From: Buddleja alternifolia
Lineage: Eukaryota; Streptophyta; Magnoliopsida; Lamiales; Scrophulariaceae
Assembly (NCBI GenBank): GCA_019426215.1
Contig: CM033400.1
Location: 14,802,568 to 14,866,567 of the forward strand
Direction: 5' to 3'
Length of the DNA: 64,000 nucleotides
The position numbers and the translations under genes are program-made. Under the pieces are notes generated by a model that did not search any database, was not told where the DNA came from, and saw only the letters and a list, made by a program, of their open reading frames with translations. Positions 10,318 to 21,082 of this stretch are shown one piece after another (within the stretch, counting starts at the first letter, position 1; every line of letters begins with the position of its first letter).

Positions 10318-11061
10318 TGATATGCCCGTAAATTATTACGACATGGTTTTGGGCTTTATTAAAAGATGGGCTCAAACGAAGGATGAAGCAGTGAGCCAAA
10401 AATAAGAAGGAGCCCAAATGTTCGGAGGAGGTTTCATGAAAGAGGGCTCAAAGAAAGCCTACAAGTCGGAGCATTGATTGTTTATTCAAGAAGGATAGCT
10501 GAGTAAGTCATAAAGAAGTCGAAAGATAGCTGAAAGGAATAATGGAAGGCATGGCTGAAGAAGGATAGCTCGAGGAAATGGTGGAAGGCTCGGATCAAAA
10601 AAGATAGCTCGAGGAAATGGCAGAAGGCTCGGATCAAGAAGGATAGCTCGAGAAGGGATAAGATTGGATAAAAATCAAATTTTATCCAATCCTACCTAAT
10701 ATCCCTCAAAAAGCTCATCTCCCCCCAAAAAATGGAGAAGTGGTTGCCCATTCCTAGAAAAAAGGGGAGAGAATTTGGCCATTAAGGCCTATAAATAGGA
10801 GAAATTCCATTCTTTGTAATTTTAGATTCACAATTCAAGAAAGTATATTATTTTTATGTTCTTCATTTTCTTTGGAGAAAGATTCAAGCATCAATAAAAG
10901 GAAATTTAAAGTGTTTCTTTTGTCTATTTTTTTATACAAAGTTTGACATTCATTTCACAAAATTATTCGTCTTCCATAAAAGTTAGATTTCTCATATGTA
11001 TATAAATAAAGTCGCGTTTTTAATTAGCATGACTTTCTTGGTGTAAAATCGAACCGCATCA
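10318..11061 (+). repeat. 5' LTR of A, 744 bp
   Basis: It begins TGATATGCCCG and ends GAACCGCATCA. It is almost identical to 18689-19433. It includes a degenerate 39-bp tandem repeat around GATAGCTCGAGGAAATGG (about 10562-10660) and a probable TATA region CTATAAATAGG (10790-10800), followed about 25-30 bases later by the likely transcript start. Confidence 0.95.
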
Positions 11062-11063
11062 AG

Positions 11064-11081
11064 TGGCGCCGTCTGTGGGAA
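11064..11081 (+). other. Primer-binding site of A
   Basis: TGGCGCCGTCTGTGGGAA lies two bases after the LTR end and is a common primer-site sequence of plant gypsy elements. Confidence 0.9.
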
Positions 11082-12840
11082 AATCTGAGTCGAAGACGTG
11101 AGTTATGATGACAAATTTTGAAGAAAATCCAGAAGTTTGACTCTTTTCCACTTTCCGATGTGGAAATCTCGGTTTTGGAGTGAAAAGAGTTATTTTCGAC
11201 CAAATTAGACGATTTTACGCAATTTTGGAAATATCGATATATCTGGAGTTACATACATCCATTTTCAGTGATGTTTATATTACTGAAAATCCAAGACAAA
11301 GACCTACAATTTTTATGAAGACATCCAGATCCAGTTCGGAAGTATGAAGGCTCGAAAGTGTTCATGAAGATGATGCAGAATTCGGTTGCGGACTGGGCTG
11401 CGCAGTTTCGGTGGAAAAATCATAAATTGCGATTCAGGCCTTGGATTAGGTCAAGGTCAGTTGGAAGGAAAAGATCACGAGCAGATCTACAACTTTCCAG
11501 AAGGAAGTAAAGTCGGATTCGGACTGGTTCCTTTGAGAAACAGCGCCCAAAGATATGAAAAAAATCTTAGCAAGAGACCTAGCCATGGAGAAGACTAGCG
11601 TACCAGGAGTTTTGGATAGAATCTAGCCACGCACGTCCCACATTCCCTGATGTGAAACTAAGGTGGTCTCCAATAGAGAAATGTGCCTTAGCTAGCTGAT
11701 CAGCAGGAGTGCCATTCCTTTCACAGGCGACTGCGATGACGTATGCACCAGGAGTTATCCCGCCAGCACACCTATCAGCTATCCTGGGAGCCCCATTGCC
11801 TTCACAGGTGACCGCGATGGCGTACACACCAGGAGTTATCCCACCAACACTCCTATAAGCTATCCTGGGAGCTCTATTCCCTTCACAGACGACTTCGAAG
11901 GTGTACATGCCCGGAGTTATCCCACTAGCACTCTTATCAGCTGCCTCGGGAGTGTCATTCCTTTCGCAGGCTACTGTGATGGGATACGCACCCAATTTAA
12001 CCAGCTAGCACTCTTATCATCTATCCCTTAGGAGCACCCAGGCCCAAAGCACCCACATCACAAGGAGTTACCGAGCATACATTGTCCGTACAAGAAAGTG
12101 GACCTGTCAATGGCGAGGAGCATCAAGGAGAAGAAGGAGGGCAGAAGTACACACTTGTTGCACTTGACGGCATCTCCTCAAGCTATATGCTAGGAGAAAT
12201 GTTCCTTAGCTAGCGTACATGCGTCCGGTGCTCCTTAGAGCCTGGCAAAGCATGGCACTACTTAAAAATGGACCTCCCATGGGTGAAGAGCAACAAGTTG
12301 ACAGAGAGGGCTAGAGCATGCCGCCATCGAAGGATTGACAACATAGTGCTATCGACAAGGGGGACTATCGAATTTATACCTCCGGTATACGAAAGTGGAC
12401 CTCCCTTGGGCAAAGAGAAACAAGTTGAAAGAGGAGGCCCGGAGCATGCCGCTATTGGAGAATGCACAGCATACACACTCTGTGCTCTACAACCTGCTAC
12501 TGAGCATGCCTCCATTGGAGAATGCACCCCAGCTAGCTGGTCAATAGGAACCTCTGTTCGCCATTGCCATGACTTCGATCCTTCAAAGCAGCATCGTAAT
12601 CAGCAATCACAATAAATCCACACTTCATCACCTGAAGAAAATCAAGTCATTCCAACTACTGGAGAAGAGCCGAGCTCGGCGCTATCATCCGCCCCCATCG
12701 TTGGCTCGAAAGTAGTCTCAGTTGATCCCCAAACTATCGAGCCGCCGGCGCGTGTCTCTTCACAACCTTCCGTAATAACTCTTCAGGAGACTAGAAACGA
12801 GACCCATCTAATTGTGTATGTAAGAAGACACACTAGAAGT
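11082..12840 (+). other. Leader of A with degenerate repeats
   Basis: This 1.76 kb between primer site and gag holds a four-unit 81-bp repeat (11694-12018, listed separately) and further degenerate duplications built on GAGCATGCCGCCATCGAAGGA-like words (about 12060-12560). Short open frames here follow the repeats on both strands and are not supported as genes. Confidence 0.7.
11694..12018 (+). repeat. 81-bp tandem repeat, four units
   Basis: Each unit has the order AGCTATCCTGGGAG, CATTCCTTTCACAGG, CCAGGAGTTATCCC, CACTCCTATC. Units begin near 11694, 11776, 11857 and 11938. They are 75-90 percent alike by eye. The 81-base period is a multiple of three, which keeps frames open on both strands. 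Confidence 0.85.
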
Positions 12841-14648
12841 ATGGAGTCAAGTTTACCCATTTTGCAGCAATCCATGGCAGAAATGGCACCCAATTCTACT
12901 ATCACCGACGTTGTGACAGCATCTACGCAGGTAGTTAACGACCCGATACCTCCACCATTGGGCACGATGAACACCAGGCCTCCAGTGACGTGCGCTCCCC
13001 AAGTTTCATCTTTCCAGGTGTTCTGCGCGGGGAATAGCTTCCAAATAAATCATGCTCCCCGAGCTCCCATCCTCCAGGTGTCTAACGTTGAAAACAGTTT
13101 CCCAACTGCATACAATCCGCAAGCTTCAAGCTTTCAGGCGTCTAATATGGGAAATACCTTCCCAGGAGCATACTATCCGCAAGCTCCAGCTTCTTAGGTG
13201 GCCGATATGGGAAACAGTTTCCAGCGACGTACAATCCGCAAGCTCCAGCTTCCCAGGTGGCCAATATAGGACACAGCTTCCCAGCAACGTACAATCAGCA
13301 AGCTCCAGCTTCCCCGATGGTCAATATGGGAAACAGCTTCCCAGCGGCGTATAATCCACAAGCTCTAGCTTCCCAGGTGGCTAATATGGGACACAGCTTC
13401 CTAACGACACACAATCAGTAAGCTTCAGCTTTCCAGGCGTCCAGGGAGGGAAACAACTTCCCGAATCTCCCTTATGCTTTGAATACGGTGGCTCTTCCCC
13501 CCGTTGCCCCAAGCCAGGGTGCTCCGATGATGATGCCCATTCCAGATGCTGCTGTCTTCCAGTTAACTGGCATAAGAAATGAAGCCCAACTAATATTCTA
13601 CGCCCCAAGGGCTCTGCCAATGATGTTTCCGCCAGTTGATACAAGGATGGTGTCCCCTCAGTTAGCTATCTCGGGTGGTCCTCAGTTAAGGACATCACAC
13701 GCATATACAAGCATTAATGAACCCGAGAGGGAAGCTGTAAGAAGGCCTCATGACCATACAATGGAGAGGTTTGAGGGCATGCAGGAAGAAATGAGAGAAA
13801 TGAGGCAACGTCTTGGAGTGAGCATGCATAACCCACCGAAGGGGATCCCTTTCGAGCCCCAGATACTAGCTGATGAGCTACCTAATAGCTTTCGGATGCC
13901 TAATATGTCGGAGTATGACGGCTCATCGGATCCCAATGAGCACCTATGGAAATTCGAGAACTGCGCGTTGTTACACCAATATTCCGACAGAGTTAAGTGC
14001 CGAGTATTCCTGACCATACTGACACGGTCTGCCCAGCAGTGGTTCAAGCAATTGTCTCCCAATTCTATCAATTCTTTTAAAGAATTCAAATCAATGTTTC
14101 TACATCAATTTGCCAGTAGCAAGAAGTATCAGAAGACTTCTCTTAGCCTATTCAACATGCATCAGATGGCTAATGAGCTCTTACGGGGGTATATTCAAAG
14201 ATTCAATACGGCGGCCCTGGAGGTACCCTCTGCCAATGCGGAGGTGTTGAGTAACGCATTTGCTCAAGGATTGAAGGAAGGAGACATTTTTAGGTCGTTA
14301 GCCAAGAAGCCTGCATTTAGTTTTGATAATCTGCTGGCAAGGGCAGAAAATCATGTAAACATGGAGGAGGCAGCCATGATGAAGGGAGCTGAATCATTAC
14401 CACTAAATAAGGATGGTAAAGATGCTAAATTTGTACCTAGGAGACCCCGAGCCGAAGATAGACGTCCTGAGGAGCGTCGATACACTCAATTCATGCTGTT
14501 GAAGGTATCGTCGTTGCAAGTTCTCATGGCTATAGAGCACAAGAGTTACGTGAAGTGGCCACGTAGTGCTGAAAAGGGGCCTGTGAACCCCAAATCAAGC
14601 AGGACCAAGAAAATCCTCAAGGTGGCCCAGGAAGAAATGCGCCAATGA
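12841..14648 (+). pseudogene. A gag (Tat-like) with a 60-bp internal repeat
   Basis: The start is the ATG at 12841. The N-terminal part contains a degenerate 20-residue repeat, one unit being NMGNSFPATYNPQAPAS, at about 13000-13440; frameshifts inside it separate the N-terminus from the conserved gag domain. That domain lies at about 13755-14390 and has MSEYDGSSDPNEHLWKF, then AQQWFKQLSPNSINSF and LLRGYIQRFNTAALEVP, the capsid signature of Tat-like gypsy gag. The C-terminus is lysine/arginine-rich with no clear zinc knuckle. It overlaps the pol frame by 4 bases in a different frame. Confidence 0.82.
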
Positions 14649-16917
14649 AGGAAAAGGTGATAGTCATGAAAGGAGTCATCAACATGGTATCCGGAGGTCC
14701 CACTAATGGGGATTCACATAGAGCAAGGCGAGCTCATGAAAGAGCTTTACACGAAGGATGCCAAGAAGCTTTCCAAGAATTGAAGGCATACCTTGCTAAT
14801 TTGCCTCTGCTAACAAAACCAGTGTAGGGAGAAACTCTATACTTATCTTTAGCTATCTCGGAGCATGCCGTCAGCTCTGTGCTCATAAGAAAAGAAGGAA
14901 AGGACCAAAAACCCATATATTATGTAAGCCGAATGCTACGAGGTGCTGAATCTAGATACACCGAGATTGAGAAGGTTGCCTTCGCCCTGGTGACTACTGC
15001 AAGGAAGCTGAGGCCTTATTTCCTCACATACCATGTGGAATTACGTACCAACCATCCCTTGAAGCAAATCTTAGGCTGCACAGAAGTATCAGGAAGAATG
15101 ATCAAGTGGGCGGTAGAATTGAGCGAGTTCGACTCCTCCTATTCTCCCAGACCGGCCATTAAAGCCCAGGCGTTAGCGAACTTTATCTCGAAGGTCCCTT
15201 CGGTGCAACAGGAGAGACAAGTTTGGCTCTTACCCGTGGATGGTTCATCGACAATGGCTGGAAGTGGAGCTGGTATAGTGTTAACCAATCCTGAGGGTAA
15301 CAAACTGGAGTACGCGATAAAAATCGAGTTTCGAGCATCTAACAACGAAGCTGAATATGAAGCCCTAATCGTTGGTTTGAGGATGGCTTTGAAAGTAGGA
15401 GCTAAGCACCTGGTGGTTTACTCGAATTCCCAGCTGGTGGCTTGCCAAGTAGCTGGACAATATGAAGCTATGGAAGCTAGGATGATAGAGTATTTAAAAA
15501 AGATAAAGGAGCTAAAAGGAGAGTTCGAGAGCTTTGAGATACGATAAATACCTCAGTCAGAGGACAACAAAGCAGATTACCTAGCCAAGCTAGCTAGCCC
15601 CCTAGTGGACTGCCATACGAGGCAGGTCACCATACAGTCGATGCCTAGTGCCACCGCAGAGGATTTCGTGTATGTCATTGAAGAGGCTGGTGATTGGAGA
15701 GAACCCATTTTGAGCTAGCTTCAGGAAGGAGAGTTACCCCATGATAAAGTTGAAGCTGCACGCATGCAATACACAGCCCGGAGGTACACTCTCTTAAATG
15801 GAGTGCTGTATAAGAGATCGTTTACACAACCATACCTAAGTTATCTTTCTCGAAAGGATGGAGTGCTCATCTTAGAGGAGATCCATGGAGGACTTTGTGC
15901 CAACCATGCTGGGGGGACTGCTGTTGCAGCCAAAGCAATCAGAGCTGACTATTTTTAGCTCACCATGAAGGCCGATGCTAAGGACTTGGTAAGGAAGTTT
16001 GAGCACTGTCAAAGGCATGCTACCCTCCTCCATAAACCTACAGAACTAATGCGAGTCATGAGTTTACCATACCCCTTTGCCAAATGGGGGATAGATATTC
16101 TAGAACCATTCCCTTTGGCGGCCGGGCAGAAGAAGTTCCCCTTGGTGGCAGTCGATTATTTCGGTAAATGGATGGAGGGCTAACCACTGGCCAAGATCAC
16201 GGAGGGAGAGGTGATCAAGTTTTTGAAGAAGTTGATACTCTTCAAATTCGGGATCCCTCGAAAAATAGTCTCTGATAATGGACGACAATTTCAAGGAGCA
16301 AGAATCCAAGACTGGTGTCAAGACCTGGGCATAAAGCAACTGTTTACCGCCGTAGGGCACCCACAGTGCAATGGTCAGGTAGGGATGATTAATAGGATCT
16401 TCCTGCAAGGCCTGAAGACAAGGATCCAAGGAGGAGGAAGTTCCTGGGTAGACGAGTTACCCAGTGTCCTTTGGTCATACCGTACCACCCCTCGTAGCAC
16501 CACGGGTGAAACGCCTTTTAGCCTCATGTACGTGGCCGACGCCGTGATTCCACCAGAAGTCAGTATGCTCATGCAGCGCATGAAGTATTGCAACCCTGAG
16601 AGAAATGAAGAATTAATGCGAGAAAGTTTGGAGGTGATAGAGAAGGCAAGGAGCGTTTCTTACGGATGGCCAAATATAAACAAAGGGTTGCCAGCGCCTT
16701 CAATCGGAGGGTTCTCAACCGAGAACTGCAAGTGGGGGACATAGTCCTCCGGAGAGCTGATGTTCTGAAGCCAGTAGGAAAATTGGGACCCAAATGGGAG
16801 GGTCCATTCAAAGTAGTGCAAGTCCTTTCAGAGGGTGCTTACATGATAGAAGACATGGACGAAAGGAGGCTATCCAGGCCTTGGAACATGCAGAATCTAA
16901 GGAGGTTTGACGTATGA
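14645..16917 (+). pseudogene. A pol remnant: RNase H, second RNase H, integrase; protease and RT deleted
   Basis: The frame opens with a gag-like tail (MVSGGPTNGDSHRARRAHERAL) and passes at about 14755 directly to the end of RT and RNase H (QEAFQELKAYLANLP). Protease and nearly all of RT are therefore deleted. The first RNase H (about 14840-15180) has TNHPLK where TDHPLK is usual. The second, archaeal-type RNase H (about 15230-15545) has VDGSS, NNEAEYEAL and YSNSQLV, the last usually with SDSQ. Integrase has D in WGIDILEPF and SDNGRQF but glycine in NGQVGMINR, where E is usual. In-frame stops lie at 14825, 15545, about 15716, 15956 and 16181; a frameshift near 16670 precedes the C-terminal domain. 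Confidence 0.87.
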
Positions 16918-16977
16918 AGAAAGATGAATAAATAATTATTTCGATTGCATTACTTTATAAGTCATTGCAAAAGAAAG

Positions 16978-17571
16978 AAGCCCTGTGAAAAACCAGGCAC
17001 CAATAAGCCCTGTGAAAAACCAGGCACTGATAAGCCCAGTGAAAAACCAGGCACCTCTAAGCCCTGTGAAAAACCAGGCACTCTTAAGCCCTGTGAAAAT
17101 CCAGGCACCTCTAAGCCCTGTGAAAAACCAGGCACCCTTAAGCCCTGTGAAAAACCAGGCACCTCTAATCCCTTTGAAAAACCAGGCACTAATAAGCCAT
17201 GTGAAAAATCAGGCACCTCTAAGCCCTGTGAAAAATCAGGCACTCTTAAGCCCTGTGAAAAACCAGGCACCAATAAGCCCTGTGAAAAACCAGGCACCTC
17301 TAAGCCCTGTGAAAAACCAGGCACGCTTAAGCCCTGTGAAAAACCAGGCACCCTTAAGCCCTGTGAAAAACCAGGCACCTGTAAGCCCTGTGAAAAACCA
17401 AGCATCCTTAAGCCCTGTGAAAAATCAGGCACCTCTAAGCCCTGTGACAAACCAGGCACTCTTAAGCCCTGTGAAAAACCAGGCACCACTAAGCCCTATG
17501 AAAAACCAGGCACCAATAAGCCCTGTGAAAAACCAGGCACCACTAAGCCCTGTGAAAATTCAGGCACTCAA
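16978..17571 (+). repeat. 27-bp minisatellite, 22 units
   Basis: Tandem units of AAGCCCTGTGAAAAACCAGG plus CACCWMT fill 594 bases exactly (22 x 27). Variation is concentrated in the last bases of each unit. It lies between integrase and the 3' LTR of A. The period keeps several frames open (for example KPCEKPGTN in one), so those frames are not evidence for protein. The spacing and lack of unique spacers exclude a CRISPR array. Confidence 0.95.
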
Positions 17572-17576
17572 TAAAA

Positions 17577-17795
17577 AGTCTCGTTTATTTCGAGCACTCA
17601 AGAAGAACCTGGAGTATTCCCAGAAGTCTATGTTATCCCGATCACCTCAAGATTCCTCGTTTATTTCGAGCACCTGAAGAAGCCTCGTTTATTTCGAGCA
17701 CCTGAAGAAGCCTCATTTATTTCGAGCACCTGAAGAAGCCTCATTTATTTCGAACACCTGAAAAAAGTCTCCTTTATTTCGAGCACCTTAAAGAG
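17577..17795 (+). repeat. 28-bp degenerate tandem repeat
   Basis: About six imperfect units of CCTCGTTTATTTCGAGCACC plus TGAAGAAG follow the 27-bp array. The first unit is separated from the others by a diverged stretch. Confidence 0.8.
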
Positions 17796-18688
17796 CCTCA
17801 CACCTAAATGGCAAGCACAAAAAAAAAAGACAACTTCAATTAAAGCAAGCTGTAAAGCTTTCCGAAGCAGAGCATTCTCCTATACATGGGTAAGTATTTT
17901 CTTTAAGCATTCATTTTCCTTGGTCATTTTTATTTATGTCTTGTTTACCATGTCTAATCGCTGGACAAATATTACAGTGGTATTGACATTAAATAAGCAC
18001 ATATATAAAAGGACACATACGAGATAGTAATTAAAACAAAATCCTTAGAATGTAAATACGAAATCTATGCCTCAAAAGCGAGATTTACAATAAAAGATTC
18101 AAATGGAAATATTAAAAATGTGTTGTGATAACAACTTGAAGAAAGGAAAACAAATGAAAGGAATAGCTAAATATCACTACGAAGAAGGCCTGAGTTGCAA
18201 GTTCTTCATTTGTCTCAAAGAAGGGCTCAGAGGCTGCCTGCCCTTTAGCCATCTCGTTGCCAGTCTCTCTATTCACTACGAAGAAGGCCTGAGTTGCAAG
18301 TTCCTCAGTTGTCTCAAAGAAGGGCTCAGAGGCTGCCTGCCCTTTAGCCATCTCGTTGCCAGTCTCTCTATCAATAGGAATGCTCATAATGGCCTCTAAA
18401 TATCCAGAGCAAGGTACCTCGATTGCCTTCTGAGTGGAAAGCTCACCAGAAACCTCAAAATAAAGATCAAGAGCCCACCTTAAGGTTACAAGGAGAAATT
18501 GACACACCCTGCACTCTTTTTCCCTTAGCCTCGGTTTTTTCCCATTCGGTTTTTCCGGATAAGGTTTTTAACGAGGCAGTTAGTGTATCAAGAAGGATCA
18601 AACCCTCTTTGGAATTATGACAATTTATTTTACTCTCGAGACTTTTTGGGCCTTTTTATTCCAAAATTCTCAAGAGTAGGGGGACTTG
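17796..18688. other. 3' region of A: 100-bp duplication, possible antisense ORF, purine tract
   Basis: A direct duplication of 100 bases (18173-18272 and 18273-18372) lies in a minus-strand open frame at 18112-18507 of 131 codons, whose two repeated segments read NRETGNEMAKGQAASEPFFE. Some Tat-group elements are known to carry an antisense extra ORF here; this could be a remnant, but I cannot confirm homology. Downstream are the TCGGTTTTTTCCCATTCGG and TTCCGGATAAGG words common before Tat 3' LTRs, and the polypurine tract AAGAGTAGGGGGA at 18672-18684. Confidence 0.5.
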
Positions 18689-19433
18689 TGATATGCCCGT
18701 AAATTATTACGACATGGTTTTGGGCTTTATTAAAAGATGGGCTCAAACGAAGGATGAAGCAGTGAGCCAAAAATAAGAAGGAGCCCAAATGTTCGGAGGA
18801 GGTTTCATGAAAGAGGGCTCAAAGAAAGCCTACAAGTCGGAGCATTGATTGTTTATTCAAGAAGGATAGTTGAGTAAGTCATAAAGAAGTTCGAAAGATA
18901 GCTGAAAGGAATAATGGAAGGCATGGCTGAAGAAGGATAGCTCGAGGAAATGGTGGAAGGCTCGGATCAAAAAAGATAGCTCAAGGAAATGGCGGAAGGC
19001 TCGGATCAAGAAGGATAGCTCGAGAAGGGATAAGATTGGATAAAAATCAAATCGTATCCAATCCTACCTAATATCCCTCAAAAAGCTCATCTCCCCCCAA
19101 AAAATGGAGAAGTGGTCGCCCATTCCTAGAAAAAAGGGGAGAGAATTCGGCCATTAAGGCCTATAAATAGGAGAAATTCCATTCTTTGTAATTTTAGATT
19201 CACAATTCAAGAAAGTATATTATTTTTATGTTCTTCATTTTCTTTGGAGAAAGATTCAAGCATCAATAAAAGGAAATTTAAAGTGTTTCTTTTGTCTATT
19301 TTTTTATTAAAAGTTTGACATTCATTTCACAAAATTATTCGTCTTCCATAAAAGTTAGATTTCTCATACGTATAAAAATAAAGTCGCGTTTTTAATTAGC
19401 ATGACTTTCTTGGTGTAAAATCGAACCACATCG
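18689..19433 (+). repeat. 3' LTR of A, 745 bp
   Basis: It is nearly identical to 10318-11061, with few substitutions and one small indel. It begins TGATATGCCCG and ends ACCACATCG, where the 5' copy ends CATCA. High identity indicates recent insertion despite the broken pol. Confidence 0.94.
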
Positions 19434-19523
19434 TATATATATACATATATATAGATATATATATATATTACTTTTAGTAAAAATATTACTATAATAACAT
19501 AAAGTAGGTAGGCCATGGCAGGA
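19434..19523 (+). repeat. TA-repeat block of D, copy 2
   Basis: A (TA)n tract is followed by TTACTTTTAGTAAAAATATT and AAAGTAGGTAGGCCATGGCAGGA. It is a short segment of D left between elements A and B; its last five bases, CAGGA, are the TSD of B. Confidence 0.82.
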
Positions 19524-20920
19524 TGATAAGAGGCGTTTTTACGTGTTTTTAAGCCTATGATCTGATATTGTTGGAGTTATTTATTGCCTAAATCATGCCA
19601 CAGTTGCGTTTAATTGGGGTGTTAAGTGATTTCAGGTGATAAACAAGAGCGCACGAAGAAAAAGGGAAAAAACGGTGCACGACACTTTTTTGAAGCCTGT
19701 CGACCACGCCCAGGCGCCGAGCTGACCACGCTCGTGCGCCGATCAAGAACAACAAAGTTGATCCCTGTTGACCGCGCCTAGGCGCCGCACTACCCGCGCC
19801 TAGGCGCCGTTATTCTCGCGCCCGAGCGCCGTACTATCCGCGCCTGGGCGCCGCCGGACTTCTCCCCCAAGAAAAGTATGCCACGTAGGCCGTGCCTAGG
19901 CGCCGTCTTACCGGTGCCTAGGCGCCGGCGTAACCGTTTTTCAATTGTTTAAAAGCCAAATTTCAGATTGGAAGAGGGGTTCGAAATCTGGGGGAATTGG
20001 AGAGCATTTTCTAGGTTTTTGAGCCATAATTTCATCAACAATTGAAGGTGAAGAAGGGGGATTGAGCTAGAGATTGAAGCTACAACCAAGGATTCATCAT
20101 CATTCAAGACTTAGGGAGTTTTCTTTTATATTTCATTTACATGTTTATGTTAATAACTATGTATATAATTGTTTTAGACCTTCTTGAGTTATTGAATATG
20201 AGCTAATCTTGTAGAACTAAGGCCATGTGAAGGCCGAATTCATGAATCAATATATGTGAAGTTAATTTTCATATTAATATTCCTAATTGCTTTGTGTGTT
20301 GATTTTGTGTTTTTATCACAATCATATGCTTGATCTCCATATGCTTGCTATTGTGCCTAATCTAGTCATTCGAGAGAAGATAGGTTAGGGTTCAAATGAA
20401 TCAACACATCATCTGAAACTAATGTGGAATTGCTCCTAGAAATAGGTAAAGATTTCCGGGTGCGGTTAGCCGGATTTATCCGGGGAAACTCTAGAACGTT
20501 AATGCATGGTTGTTGATTAGATTCTCGGATAGACATATTTAGAGAACCGTCAATCAATCATAGGATTGTTATGTGCCGAGACATCGGGTAATGATTAATT
20601 AAGGAGTTTTCACCAAAGCAATAGGAGTCTAATAATTCGAAGAGTAACTCATATATATCGACGAGTGGATTCGGTTATAGCATGTGCCTTAGTCTTTTTA
20701 ACCAATTCGTGAGGTTTAATTCATAGCTTGTTCCCTCCTTTGATCTTTCGTTTACTTAATTGTTTTTCTCTTATTTTACTTTAAATGTCTTTACCTTAAT
20801 TGCAAATCTTAAGCTAAAAATCCAAGTCCTTGAGGTTCGACAACCCGGACTTTTTGTCCATTTATTACTACACGCGACTAGTGCACTTGCTATTCAAGCA
20901 CGTCAGCTTCTAGCGTGTCA
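19524..20920 (+). repeat. 5' LTR of B, 1397 bp
   Basis: It begins TGATAAGAGGCGTTTTTACG and ends TTCTAGCGTGTCA. It is nearly identical to the split 3' LTR. An array of GCCTAGGCGCCG-like words is at 19704-19930, followed by a TATA-like TTTAAAAG at 19948-19955. Confidence 0.95.
19704..19930. promoter_or_regulatory. Cluster of GCCTAGGCGCCG words in the B LTR
   Basis: About eight sites of the form CGCNCNNGCGCCG, several containing the perfect palindrome GCGCCTAGGCGC, are spaced roughly 20-30 bases apart. They lie just upstream of a TATA-like sequence in the likely U3. The regulatory role is inferred from position and repetition. Confidence 0.6.
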
Positions 20921-20926
20921 AGTTTT

Positions 20927-20944
20927 TGGCGCCGTTGCCGGGGA
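20927..20944 (+). other. Primer-binding site of B (tRNA-Asp type)
   Basis: TGGCGCCGTTGCCGGGGA, six bases after the LTR, is the usual primer site of Athila and other plant gypsy elements. Confidence 0.93.
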
Positions 20945-21082
20945 CTTGGTTTATTTTAGTTTTTGATTTTCGTTTTACGTTTTCATAATTCCTAGTTTGT
21001 TGTTTATTTTCTTGTTTCCTTTTATTTTTCGTACTAGTCTAATTTCGTTCTTGTGTTTAATTGCTAAATTCTTGTGTGGTTC

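Larger units (their letters stand above)
10318..19433 (+). mobile_element. Element A: Tat-like Ty3/gypsy, internally deleted
   Basis: LTRs of about 745 bp (10318-11061 and 18689-19433) enclose a primer site, a long repeat-bearing leader, gag, and a pol remnant that has RNase H, a second RNase H and integrase but no protease and almost no RT. The dual RNase H and gag type fit the Tat/Retand group. The flanks are TATAT on both sides (10313-10317 and 19434-19438), compatible with a TSD but uninformative in TA-rich DNA. Nearly all pol lesions are single nonsense substitutions. Confidence 0.9.

Noticed and set aside
16978..17571. CRISPR-like array
   Set aside because: There are no unique spacers; units abut with only edge variation, and the setting is a plant retrotransposon.
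16945..17677. Long overlapping open frames on both strands (KPCEKPGT-type repeats) as a repeat protein
   Set aside because: The 27-base period is a multiple of three and the unit lacks stops in several frames, so all these frames are automatically open. There is no upstream coding context.
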